Below, piece by piece: positions 15,718 to 23,821 of a stretch of DNA of 26,605 nt. Numbering within the stretch: position 1 is the stretch's first letter; every line of letters starts with the position of its first letter. The stretch is from an uncultured Flavobacteriales bacterium (GTDB lineage: Bacteria; Bacteroidota; Bacteroidia; Flavobacteriales; UBA1820), in assembly GCA_938023515.1 (NCBI GenBank), contig CALJDR010000036.1:1-26605 (forward strand), read 5' to 3'. The translations under genes and the position numbers were made by a program. Under the pieces are notes generated by a model, which saw only the letters and a program-made list of their open reading frames with translations, was not told where the DNA came from and searched no databases.

Positions 15718-17346
15718 ATGACAAGACATTTAAAATTTATGTTTTCGGCCGCAATCGTAGCGGCATCCGTGTTGTCCGTTTCTGCGGCGGACAACAAAAA
15801 GGCTATTGAATACTATCAATCCGGATTCCCGGAACATGCAAAAACGATCTTGTTCAGTAACCTGGCCGAAAGCAATACGAATAAGGAAGAAGCATATTTT
15901 TCATTGGGGGATATTTATTTCACCTTGGATATGCCCGATTCTGCCGCCTATTACTACAAAAAAGGGCTTGAAGTAAATTCCGGTTCAGTACCTAGTATGA
16001 TCGGTGAAGCAAAACTCAGGATCAAATCCGATCCTAAGGGAGCCGAGAGCGTATTTAATAATCTGGTCAGCGGGAAAAACAAAAAGAACCCCTTGTACTA
16101 CACACTTATCGGACAGGCTTATCTGGACAATGGGGATTTTGAAAAGGCTGCAGAATATGCAGAAAAAGCAAAACGTGCAGACAACAAATTCGCCGATGCA
16201 TATCTGCTGCTGGGAGACATATATGCTGCACAAAAGATCGCCGGTAAAGCCGCTGAACAATACGAACAGGCTATTTACTTTGATAAAGCACACAGACAGG
16301 GATATATCAAATATGCCCGCCTTTATGCCAATGTAAATATGTCGCTGGCTGTTGAAATGCTGAACAAACTATTGGCTCTGGATGCCCAATCGGCAATCGC
16401 ATACCGCGAGCTGGCTGAAGTATACTATGCCAACGGTCAGTTTTCGAAAGCACAGGATGCTTACGAGAAATTCGTATCGTTGGACAACTTCTATTCTGAG
16501 TCCGAAATGGTAAAATACGCCACCATTCTTTTCTACAACAAAAATTTTGAAAAGTCGGCTGAGATAGCAATAGAAGTTCTCAAAAAGAACCCCAAAAACT
16601 TCGTAATGCGCCGTCTGCTGATGTACGATGCCGTAGAACTGAAAAAATACAATCTGGCCATCGACTATGCGAATTCGTTCATGAACGAAGGAAAGGATGC
16701 AAAATATATTTACCTGGATTATATGTACTATGGGCGCCTTCTCTCCAGCATAGGGGAAAAAGAAAAAGCTTACCAGCAATTGGAAAAAGCGCTCGAAATA
16801 GACCCTTCCAAAGTCGAGATGTACAAAGAGCTGGGCGACATGTACGAGCAGGATCACGACTACAAGAACGCCATCCGCCAGTATACCAATTTTATTGAAA
16901 AAGGAGAAGATAAGGTAACCTTGGGCGACTATTATTCGCTGGGACGGCTTAACTACTCTGCCGCCGGAGATACTTCCGCCGCTTATGTAGCCGATAAAGA
17001 CAAATATATTGCAGCTGCCGACAGTGCATTTGCCATGGTAGCAGAAAGAGCCCCCGACAATTATCTGGGCTATTTCTGGAGCGCCCGCACGAATTCTTTA
17101 AAAGACCCGGAAAGTTCGCTTGGCCTGGCAAAGCCTTACTATGAAAAAGTAGTGGAAATCCTGACGGACAAGGGGACCAACCCGAACCAGTTGATCGAAG
17201 CTTATAGTTATTTAGGCTATTTCCATTATATCAAAGGCCAACTGGCAGAATCTATTCCCTATTGGGAAAAGATCCTCCAAATTAATCCGGATAATGCCGT
17301 AGCAAAACAGGCCCTCGAGGGAATAAAAGAAGAAATGAAGAAATAA
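15718..17346 (+). CDS. Secreted tetratricopeptide-repeat protein
   Basis: A 542-residue periplasmic or outer-membrane-associated scaffold. A signal peptide covers about 1-23 (cleavage after SVSA). The rest is almost entirely helical TPR units, visible from the recurring pattern of small and aromatic residues (for example EEAYFSLGDIYFTLDMPDSA, FADAYLLLGDIYAAQKIAG, AYRELAEVYYANGQFSKA, KVEMYKELGDMYEQ, AYSYLGYFHYIKGQL). No enzyme domain is visible. It is the last gene of the exbB cluster, 19 bases after the PstS-like gene, and ends at a strong terminator. A role in organising the TonB complex or the envelope is inference from position. Confidence 0.9.
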   Translation: MTRHLKFMFSAAIVAASVLSVSAADNKKAIEYYQSGFPEHAKTILFSNLAESNTNKEEAYFSLGDIYFTLDMPDSAAYYYKKGLEVNSGSVPSMIGEAKLRIKSDPKGAESVFNNLVSGKNKKNPLYYTLIGQAYLDNGDFEKAAEYAEKAKRADNKFADAYLLLGDIYAAQKIAGKAAEQYEQAIYFDKAHRQGYIKYARLYANVNMSLAVEMLNKLLALDAQSAIAYRELAEVYYANGQFSKAQDAYEKFVSLDNFYSESEMVKYATILFYNKNFEKSAEIAIEVLKKNPKNFVMRRLLMYDAVELKKYNLAIDYANSFMNEGKDAKYIYLDYMYYGRLLSSIGEKEKAYQQLEKALEIDPSKVEMYKELGDMYEQDHDYKNAIRQYTNFIEKGEDKVTLGDYYSLGRLNYSAAGDTSAAYVADKDKYIAAADSAFAMVAERAPDNYLGYFWSARTNSLKDPESSLGLAKPYYEKVVEILTDKGTNPNQLIEAYSYLGYFHYIKGQLAESIPYWEKILQINPDNAVAKQALEGIKEEMKK

Positions 17347-17368
17347 AATCCTACATTCTTATAGCACA

Positions 17369-17394
17369 AAGCCACCCATAAGGGTGGCTTTTTT
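17369..17394 (+). terminator. Intrinsic terminator of the TonB cluster
   Basis: The perfect nine-base stem AAGCCACCC/GGGTGGCTT (17369-17377 with 17382-17390) has a four-base loop and a run of six T at 17389-17394. It also lies just past the stop of the convergent minus-strand gene. Confidence 0.93.
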
Positions 17395-17396
17395 CG

Positions 17397-17840
17397 TCAT
17401 ATGTCTTCTTCCTGTACGGATATTTTAGGTATCATAGGCTCAAATTCATACAGCTTGACAGAAAAAGAAGCTATCATTTCTCTTTCCCGAAATTTCTTTT
17501 CTACATTTATCGCATCCGCCAATTTTACTCTATACTCCAAGGTCTTCTTTCCTAACAATACTCTCAATGTATGTTCTCCACCTGTATAAAAAAGCGCACA
17601 AAAGCCCTCCATCCTCCCGATAAATTGCCCGGCGGATTCCGCCTTCATAAAGCAATTTAAAACGATGCTCCGGCCTTCAAAACAACTTGCTTCCAAGTCT
17701 GGGAAACTCCCGTTCTCATCAGGCCATTCGGCCGTGAAACATTTTTTAGGTTTTAACCCGCCAATAAGTCCCTGAGAGGAGGACACGTATATCCCATACT
17801 CTTTAAAATCGCGTCCATCAATACTATATGTCAATTCCAT
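17397..17840 (-). CDS. Orphan phage distal-tail-like protein
   Basis: A 147-residue protein beginning MELTYSIDGRDFKEYGIYVS. It has no signal peptide or membrane segment. The order of elements (N-terminal strand pair, an EWPDENGSFPDL-type segment, FEGRSIVLNCFM, then FYTGGEHTLRVLL and a closing YRVKLADA strand) resembles the small distal-tail or baseplate proteins encoded by Bacteroidota prophages. This is a recognition by eye, not a search. No other phage gene is present. The frame is open to an ATG at 17894, but a full promoter at 17864-17895 lies inside that extension, so ATG 17840 is chosen. The gene converges with the TPR gene and follows susD in the same direction, separated from it by a terminator. 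Confidence 0.6.
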   Translation of the reverse strand: MELTYSIDGRDFKEYGIYVSSSQGLIGGLKPKKCFTAEWPDENGSFPDLEASCFEGRSIVLNCFMKAESAGQFIGRMEGFCALFYTGGEHTLRVLLGKKTLEYRVKLADAINVEKKFREREMIASFSVKLYEFEPMIPKISVQEEDI

Positions 17841-17863
17841 TTTCAAATATTTTAATTGCCTTT

Positions 17864-17895
17864 CAAATATAATCAAAAAAGAAATAAAAAACAAA
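17864..17895 (-). promoter_or_regulatory. Promoter of the phage-tail-like gene
   Basis: Read on the minus strand, TTTG (17895-17892), a 20-base spacer, then TATATTTG (17871-17864) match the Bacteroidota consensus. The start point is expected near 17857, leaving about 17 bases before the ATG at 17840. The -33 box lies in the T-rich tail of the susD terminator. Confidence 0.55.
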
Positions 17896-17924
17896 TAAAA
17901 AACACCCCTCTTTTGGAGGGGTGT
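17896..17924 (-). terminator. Intrinsic terminator of susCD
   Basis: ACACCCCTC/GAGGGGTGT (17902-17910 with 17916-17924) with a five-base loop; on the minus strand it is followed by a T-rich run. It lies 23 bases past the susD stop. Confidence 0.9.
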
Positions 17925-17947
17925 CTGTTTTCTAATCCGATACCTAA

Positions 17948-19480
17948 TTACAGAGGATTCTGGTCGGCAGCAGATATATGCGGATTGCGTTCTATTTCAG
18001 TAGTACGCGGCAAACGCAATGTAAAATCTTTACCGGCAGGAACCACAGAAAGATTCTGGTGATTTGTGCTGGATGCACGGTTTATACCCGTATCAGTACG
18101 TTTATTATCGAAATATTCCAATCCTTCACCCCACATCTCAATGCGTTTCTGCAAACGAATCTCATCGATCAGGGCCTGCCCTGTAGCAGTCGATTTAGTG
18201 TAGGACGGATCCCGGTCAGAAATGATATTGTAAAGGGTCTGCTGAGCACCATTATAATCAGGAGCCGACGCGGAAGCCAAAGCCTCTGCCTTGATGAAAT
18301 AAGCTTCTGCAGCACGCATATACACTTCATCGGCATTATAGGTTCCATCTGTATTGAATTTGGCATTGCAATAGGCAGGTACAGTTACCGTGTTTACTGT
18401 CGTACCATCGTCATACGTGATAGGGGTAGGAACCGCATAATACAGATCCGAGCGCCAGTCTGTAGGGTTGATTTTCTTATACAGGCGTTCGTCGATCATT
18501 TTATAACCGCCGCCATTGCCACCGTAACCTACAGCTGATGTGCTGATATGAGAACAGAAGCTACTACGGCCATTAGAAGTGGAATTAGCAAACTTATATC
18601 CCCAGATAGCATCCGTACTCTCAAGCTTCTGAAAGCCGTTAGCCTTCGCTTCAGCTTCTCCCATGAGACCAAACTCATCTATTACCTTTCCGGCAGCCGA
18701 AGCGGCCGTTGTGAAATCGCCCATTGTCAAAGCCGTACGGGCAAGGGTCATATAAGTCACATAGATCGATATCGCCTCTTTGCTATCGGATACATCAATG
18801 TGGTTTTCTGCGAAATACCTGAGAGCCTCCTCGAAATTCGAGATCGCATCCCGGCAATCCTGAAGTATGTTCGCATAAACATCGACGGCCTTACCGCGTC
18901 CTTTGGCACCTTCTGTGGTGCTCGTATAGAAAGGAACCCCAAGCAGATCATTGTTCTGCTTCACGTAGGGCAGATATGCATTCTGGAACAGGCAAATAAG
19001 GTGATAGTAAGAGAAAGCGCGCAGCGTCAGCGCCTGAGCCGTTACGTATTTCGCTTTGGCTTTCAATAGTTCAGTAGGCATCGCCTCGATATTTACGAAT
19101 TCCATCGTCTGGTTTGCCCCGTAGATATATTGATACATCCTGCTCCAGATATAGCTAGGGAGTAAATCATCCTGGCCCCGGTAACTGGCAAGGGTATATT
19201 GGGGTGCAAACCATCCGCCACCGCCGCCGACCTGAAGCACCATATCGTTGCCGATCAGATCGAGGTTGAGCATCATATCTTTATATCCAACAAATTGAGT
19301 GCCACCTCCGGAAGTATGCAAACCCATCACCGCAGCGGAAAGCAGCGGGGTAGCCAGTTTATCCGGATCCACTTTCGCCAAATCTTCCGTAGAAGGATTG
19401 CTCGTGGGATCCTGATTCAACAGTTTAGTGCAGGAAGCCCCTAATACTGCTGCAGCGAATAAAATTATATATTTTTTCAT
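17948..19480 (-). CDS. SusD/RagB-family nutrient-binding lipoprotein
   Basis: Outer-surface lipoprotein that acts as the lid on its SusC partner and captures the substrate. The 510-residue protein has a lipoprotein signal (GASC, Cys17). The N-terminal SusD-like domain (about 20-230) contains TPR-like helices with the usual LRAFSYYHLICLF motif near 150-165, and the C-terminal RagB/SusD domain shows DEVYMRAAEAYFIKAEALA and the closing LQKRIEMWGEGLEYFDNKR motif. Length is typical. It starts 14 bases after the susC stop. The bound nutrient cannot be inferred: no glycosidase, peptidase or sulfatase accompanies it. Confidence 0.95.
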   Translation of the reverse strand: MKKYIILFAAAVLGASCTKLLNQDPTSNPSTEDLAKVDPDKLATPLLSAAVMGLHTSGGGTQFVGYKDMMLNLDLIGNDMVLQVGGGGGWFAPQYTLASYRGQDDLLPSYIWSRMYQYIYGANQTMEFVNIEAMPTELLKAKAKYVTAQALTLRAFSYYHLICLFQNAYLPYVKQNNDLLGVPFYTSTTEGAKGRGKAVDVYANILQDCRDAISNFEEALRYFAENHIDVSDSKEAISIYVTYMTLARTALTMGDFTTAASAAGKVIDEFGLMGEAEAKANGFQKLESTDAIWGYKFANSTSNGRSSFCSHISTSAVGYGGNGGGYKMIDERLYKKINPTDWRSDLYYAVPTPITYDDGTTVNTVTVPAYCNAKFNTDGTYNADEVYMRAAEAYFIKAEALASASAPDYNGAQQTLYNIISDRDPSYTKSTATGQALIDEIRLQKRIEMWGEGLEYFDNKRTDTGINRASSTNHQNLSVVPAGKDFTLRLPRTTEIERNPHISAADQNPL

Positions 19481-19494
19481 TTTCTCTGTCTATT

Positions 19495-22400
19495 TTAGAA
19501 GTTGATATTCAGACCGAATGAAACAGTACGCATCTGCGAATAAGCCGGGTATGCCGTAGCCCCGTTGATGCTCTGACGCGGATCAAGTCCTTTCAGACGG
19601 GAAATAAGGAAAAGGTTTTCACCTGTGGCAAATACACGCACCGAGCTAAGACCAATATTCTTCACCGTTCTTTCAGGCAATGTATAGCCTAAGGTAACGT
19701 TTTTCAGGCAGAAATACGAAGCGTCGATCAGGTCTATCTCTGCGCGGTCACCCAAAGCATAGTTGTATGCAAACAGAGGATATTTAGCGTCCGTATTGGT
19801 CGGTGTCCAGGTATTTCCGATCAGGTCCTTATGCAGGTTACGGCCAAGGATAGCCTGATGCCATAAAAGGTTTCCATATTCAGCATTGCGGGCGGTACCT
19901 CCGATAGAGAACGTAGTGTTCACCATCAGGTCGAAACCGGCATAACGTACCGTAGTATTAAGACCTCCCTGGAAATCAGGAATAGAACTTCCTTGTGTAT
20001 ACATAGTCTGCTCATCCTTCTTGGCAGTCTTTTCGCGGCCTGTTACCTTGCCGTTCTCGTCCACTATATCTTTCCAATAGAGCTGCATACCCGTCTGCGG
20101 ATCAACTCCGGCTCCTTCTCCCCAATAATAAGTGTACATATCGCCACCTATTTTCCAGATATAGGCGCCGTTTACATAACCTTCACCATTAGCAGCCTCC
20201 ATCATGAAATCAGGCAGGCGGAGTAATTTCTGCTTGTAGTGCTGTCCGTTAATATTTACAGTCCAGAACACTTTGCCGTTGCGGATAATGTCGTAGTTCA
20301 AGTCGATCTCGATACCCTGATTGGCGATCTTACCATCGTTGGTCAGCACACTGGAAACACCGGTAGATGCAGCCTGAGGCACTTTGTACAGCAAGTTACG
20401 AGTAACATTGCGATAGAGATCGATAGATCCGTAAAAACGATCCCACATACGGAAGTCGATACCAGCATCGAGTTTGAGGTTGGATTCCCAGGTAACGTTT
20501 CGGTTACCCCACCATACCTGTTTTACACCGAACTCGCCGCCGTTATCCTGGATTTCCCACAGATCGGCATAAGGATAGTCCGTATCGTTAAGAGACTGGT
20601 TACCGGTCGTACCTACACTGGCACGTATTTTGAGCTCATTGAGCCAGGACGCGTTATTGCGGATGAAATTTTCTTCCGCCATACGCCAAGAAGCACCTAC
20701 TGACCAGAAAGTTCCCCATTTATTGTAGCGGAATTTCGAAGACCCGTCCGTACGGATAGATCCGGACAGATAGTATTTATCTTTATAGCTGTAATTGGCG
20801 CGGGCAAAATAGGATTCCAGCGAAACGGCATTCGTATAACCCTCGGGGTTATAGCCCTTGAGAGCCGTGCCGATAAAGTTATTGAATTCATCCATCCCCG
20901 GAATCAGCATATTGGTGTTAGCTGCCCACAGATATTCGTATTTCTGATAGTAGAATTCATGCCCGACCAATGCGTCCACATGATGATTGCCGTAATCGTG
21001 TGCCCAGTCGATAGTCTGGTTGGCGTTGAGCACCATACGGGTCGAGCGGGTTGCCTCGAGAATACCGTTCCACTGAGGATCGGCTGCAGTTCCAGCTTGG
21101 TTGTTAGAGAACGACTTATTATTTCCGAACACCATATCGGCATTGAACGTAGCACGCGCTGTAAAATCCGAAAGGAACTTCGCTTCACCATATACGGCGC
21201 CGGAGAAGTTGTCGAATTTCTGGGTGCTCTTGTCCAGATCGAGGAACGAAAGCGGGTTCAGGCCTCCGATCATTGGGTTGGGACCCAATGCGATCTTGTC
21301 GCCACTGCTGTTGCCGTTCACGCTATATCCATTCAGGTAGTCAAGAACGCGGCCTCCGTTGGCGTTGTACAGATAGTTACCATCGTTGTCACGGGCATAT
21401 ATAGGATATATGGACGGAACAACGCGGGCATAAGTAAATATGTTAGCACTGTTAAACGTACTGCCGTCGCTGCTGCGCGAATTGGATATACGATGAACGA
21501 AAGACATATTTCCACCCACTTTCAACCAATTGTTTACCTGAGAGTCAAGGTTCAAACGGGACGAAAAACGTTCGAAAGAAGATCTCGTCACATAAGAAGG
21601 ATCGGATAGGTAGCCCAAAGACAAGTAGTATTGCGATTTGTCATTACCACCGTTCACCGAAATGTTGTATTCTTGACGGAACTGACGCGAATACAGAATA
21701 TCCTCCCAGTTCTCCTGGTAAAGGAGTTGGGATCCTTCACGCACTTTACCGGTAGCCGGATCTATCAGATAGGCCAAACGCGAAGCACCGGTGGCACCGC
21801 TTTCATAGGGCTCAGGAAGCTTAAAGGCCAGATACCCCAAATTAGGCATGAAATTAACGGCATAATTGGAAGCCGACGCCCAATCCATACCTCTTGTCAG
21901 ATGCGCATATCCGCGGAAGCCTTCGTAAACCTGCTGGTAGTACTGCCCCGGGTCTTTAATAACGTCGTAATTCGGGATACCATTCTCATTGAAGCCCATA
22001 CGGACGTTCAACGTAACATTGGATTTTCCCGACTGACCGCGTTTTGTCGTGATGGCGACAATACCGTTAGCTGCACGTGAACCATACAGCGAAGTAGAAG
22101 CCGCATCTTTCATCACCGTAACGGTAGCGATATCGTCCGGATTAATCGTAGAAAGGGTCGAAGGATAAGGAACTCCATCCAAAAGTATCATTGCCGTATT
22201 AGAGGCATTGATAGACCCGATACCGCGGATATAAATGTTCGCATCCGAGCCCGGCTGTCCGGTAGAGCTGGTCGTCTGAAGACCGGCAACCTGACCTTCG
22301 AGGGCGCGGGTGACAGTAGATACCGAACGATTCTTTATATCACTGGATTTAAGAGTGGTAATGGACCCCGTAAGGTCCTTCTTTTTAGCGGTGCCATAGG

Positions 22401-22731
22401 CAACCACCACCACGTCGTCCAACAAGGAAGCATCCGGATCCATCGTTATAGTGAGCTCTCTTGCATCACCGAGTACGACTGATTTGTCCCTATACCCCAC
22501 AAATGAAAATACCAGGGTTTGTCCCTTTTCAGCCGAAATAGAGAAGTTCCCGTCAAAATCGGCGGAAGTTCCCCTATTGGTCCCGGATATTTTAATGTTA
22601 ACTCCAGGCATCGTCTGTCCATCTTCCGAGGATACGACAACTCCCGAGTAAGTTCTCACCTGTGCTTGGGCGAAAACGACTGAGAAAAATACTAACGCTA
22701 AAGTTAGTAATTGTCTGAATTTTCCTTTCAT
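19495..22731 (-). CDS. SusC/RagA-family TonB-linked outer membrane transporter
   Basis: A 22-strand TonB-dependent importer for large nutrients such as glycans or peptides. The 1078-residue protein has a signal peptide (about 1-23, AQA cleavage), a carboxypeptidase-regulatory-like domain (about 27-100), and a TonB-box-like DDVVVVAYGT (104-113). The plug follows (about 114-235, with IYIRGIGSI and YGSRAANGIVAITTKRG), then the barrel. It ends in an aromatic residue (LNINF), as expected for outer membrane insertion. It is co-transcribed with susD. No extracytoplasmic sigma/anti-sigma pair or hybrid two-component regulator is adjacent, and the SusC lacks an N-terminal signalling extension, so control is not local. 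Confidence 0.96.
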   Translation of the reverse strand: MKGKFRQLLTLALVFFSVVFAQAQVRTYSGVVVSSEDGQTMPGVNIKISGTNRGTSADFDGNFSISAEKGQTLVFSFVGYRDKSVVLGDARELTITMDPDASLLDDVVVVAYGTAKKKDLTGSITTLKSSDIKNRSVSTVTRALEGQVAGLQTTSSTGQPGSDANIYIRGIGSINASNTAMILLDGVPYPSTLSTINPDDIATVTVMKDAASTSLYGSRAANGIVAITTKRGQSGKSNVTLNVRMGFNENGIPNYDVIKDPGQYYQQVYEGFRGYAHLTRGMDWASASNYAVNFMPNLGYLAFKLPEPYESGATGASRLAYLIDPATGKVREGSQLLYQENWEDILYSRQFRQEYNISVNGGNDKSQYYLSLGYLSDPSYVTRSSFERFSSRLNLDSQVNNWLKVGGNMSFVHRISNSRSSDGSTFNSANIFTYARVVPSIYPIYARDNDGNYLYNANGGRVLDYLNGYSVNGNSSGDKIALGPNPMIGGLNPLSFLDLDKSTQKFDNFSGAVYGEAKFLSDFTARATFNADMVFGNNKSFSNNQAGTAADPQWNGILEATRSTRMVLNANQTIDWAHDYGNHHVDALVGHEFYYQKYEYLWAANTNMLIPGMDEFNNFIGTALKGYNPEGYTNAVSLESYFARANYSYKDKYYLSGSIRTDGSSKFRYNKWGTFWSVGASWRMAEENFIRNNASWLNELKIRASVGTTGNQSLNDTDYPYADLWEIQDNGGEFGVKQVWWGNRNVTWESNLKLDAGIDFRMWDRFYGSIDLYRNVTRNLLYKVPQAASTGVSSVLTNDGKIANQGIEIDLNYDIIRNGKVFWTVNINGQHYKQKLLRLPDFMMEAANGEGYVNGAYIWKIGGDMYTYYWGEGAGVDPQTGMQLYWKDIVDENGKVTGREKTAKKDEQTMYTQGSSIPDFQGGLNTTVRYAGFDLMVNTTFSIGGTARNAEYGNLLWHQAILGRNLHKDLIGNTWTPTNTDAKYPLFAYNYALGDRAEIDLIDASYFCLKNVTLGYTLPERTVKNIGLSSVRVFATGENLFLISRLKGLDPRQSINGATAYPAYSQMRTVSFGLNINF

Positions 22732-22761
22732 TTCGATTAGCGATTATATTTGTTCGAATGG

Positions 22762-22769
22762 CAAAAGTA
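22762..22769 (-). promoter_or_regulatory. Candidate -7 promoter element for susC
   Basis: The minus strand reads TACTTTTG, identical to the alaS candidate and with the same neighbouring bases. The start point would be near 22755, 24 bases before the susC ATG. TTTA (22794-22791) sits at about the -33 position in place of TTTG. Confidence 0.5.
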
Positions 22770-23108
22770 CTAAAAATTCGTTAAATAGAGTAAATAAAAA
22801 GTAAAAGCTCTCGTAAAAAGCATGCAATTCAAATTCCCCACAACTAGTTTTTCAATTGAATTTCTAATTTTTCCCTAAAACTCACGCCGTTTTATTAAAA
22901 ATTCGTCATTCATAAAATAAAATCAGGCCGCCTGGATGCAAAATCATTAAAAAACTTACCCGTTCAGAATTTTAACACGAAAGCTTTAATCATGGCACAC
23001 AAAAGTGCTGCCTCTTATTTTAACTCAATATATATTAAGATAATAACCGCTTTACTTTTTGAGACACAAAGTCTGCTTCTTAAAAATTTAAAAAATTGAA
23101 CGCGTGCA

Positions 23109-23139
23109 TTTGCACGTTTGAAAATTTGTCATACCTTTG
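23109..23139 (+). promoter_or_regulatory. Promoter of the tRNA-Glu/rpsT unit
   Basis: TTTG (23109-23112), a 19-base spacer and TACCTTTG (23132-23139) form a complete Bacteroidota promoter, with the start point near 23146. The -33 box is embedded in a short palindrome (23103-23116). Confidence 0.7.
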
Positions 23140-23195
23140 CACTCGCTGTTGACATCGAACATCCATTTATGGAAATAGGTGTTAAATTAGCACGC

Positions 23196-23267
23196 GGCCC
23201 GTTCGTCTAGCGGTTAGGACGTCAGATTTTCATTCTGGTAACAGGGGTTCGATTCCCCTACGGGCTA
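23196..23267 (+). tRNA. tRNA-Glu(TTC)
   Basis: Cloverleaf: acceptor GGCCCGT/ACGGGCT (first pair G-U), D stem GTC/GAC, anticodon stem TCAGA/TCTGG around loop TTTTCAT (anticodon TTC), T arm AGGGG-TTCGATT-CCCCT, discriminator A. CCA not encoded. Confidence 0.95.
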
Positions 23268-23303
23268 CAAAGGGCGATTTTGCTAATCCGCCGAACGATT
23301 TCA

Positions 23304-23375
23304 GGTCTGTTCGTCTAGCGGTTAGGACGCAAGATTCTCATTCTTGAAACAGGGGTTCGATTCCCCTACGGACTA
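23304..23375 (+). tRNA. tRNA-Glu(CTC)
   Basis: Cloverleaf: acceptor GGTCTGT/ACGGACT, the same D arm and T arm as the preceding tRNA, anticodon stem CAAGA/TCTTG around loop TTCTCAT (anticodon CTC). It lies 36 bases after tRNA-Glu(TTC) and was probably produced by tandem duplication. Confidence 0.94.
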
Positions 23376-23466
23376 CAAAGCCTCTCAAAAAAGGCGGAGC
23401 AAAGAAAGCGCCCCATAAACAAGAACAACCGCCCCGCGGGGCAAAACGAAAATTATTTCAACAGAA

Positions 23467-23721
23467 ATGGCAAATCACAAATCGTCCATCAAGCGCATCC
23501 GCTCTAACGACAAAAAACGCCTGCGCAACCGTTACTACCACAAGACTACCCGTAACGCCATCAAAAAGCTGCGCCTGACCGCAGACAAAGAGGAGGCTTC
23601 GGGACTGTTCCCCAAGGTGGTTTCGATGATAGACAAACTGGCCAAGAAGAACGTGATCCACAAAAACAAAGCGGCCAACCTCAAGAGCAAGCTTAGCAAG
23701 CACGTTGCTTCTTTAGCATAG
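23467..23721 (+). CDS. rpsT: 30S ribosomal protein S20
   Basis: Primary 16S rRNA-binding protein of the small subunit. The 84-residue, very basic protein begins MANHKSSIKRIRSNDKKR and keeps the helical-bundle pattern to its end (NKAANLKSKLSKHVASLA). Length matches the family. It follows the two tRNA-Glu genes by 91 bases with no terminator between, so all three probably share the promoter at 23109-23139. A hairpin lies 44 bases after the stop. Confidence 0.98.
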   Translation: MANHKSSIKRIRSNDKKRLRNRYYHKTTRNAIKKLRLTADKEEASGLFPKVVSMIDKLAKKNVIHKNKAANLKSKLSKHVASLA

Positions 23722-23765
23722 TGCGGAGCCGGAATCCCGGCCAGTCCGCATAAATTAACATAAAG

Positions 23766-23804
23766 TTAGCTCCACGTCCCAAAGACATGGAGCTAATTGT
23801 TTTG
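23766..23804 (+). terminator. Probable terminator of rpsT
   Basis: Arms TTAGCTCCA-c-GTC and GAC-a-TGGAGCTAA (23766-23778 with 23784-23796) form a 12-pair stem with one mismatch and a five-base loop, followed by TTGTTTT. Confidence 0.75.
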
Positions 23805-23821
23805 GATACCACTAAAAAACC

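Larger units (their letters stand above)
22732..23195. other. AT-rich intergenic region between susC and tRNA-Glu
   Basis: About 460 bases between divergent transcription units. The susC promoter is at one end and the tRNA promoter at the other. Between about 22800 and 23095 I see no ORF of note, no strong hairpin and no recognisable RNA. Confidence 0.6.

Noticed and set aside
17841..17894. Longer N-terminus (ATG 17894) for the phage-tail-like protein
   Set aside because: A complete promoter, with start point near 17857, lies within it.
23196..23375. tRNA genes as an integration site for a mobile element
   Set aside because: No integrase, no direct repeat of the tRNA 3' end away from the two tRNAs, and normal housekeeping genes on the downstream side. 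The repeated T arm belongs to the two real tRNAs.
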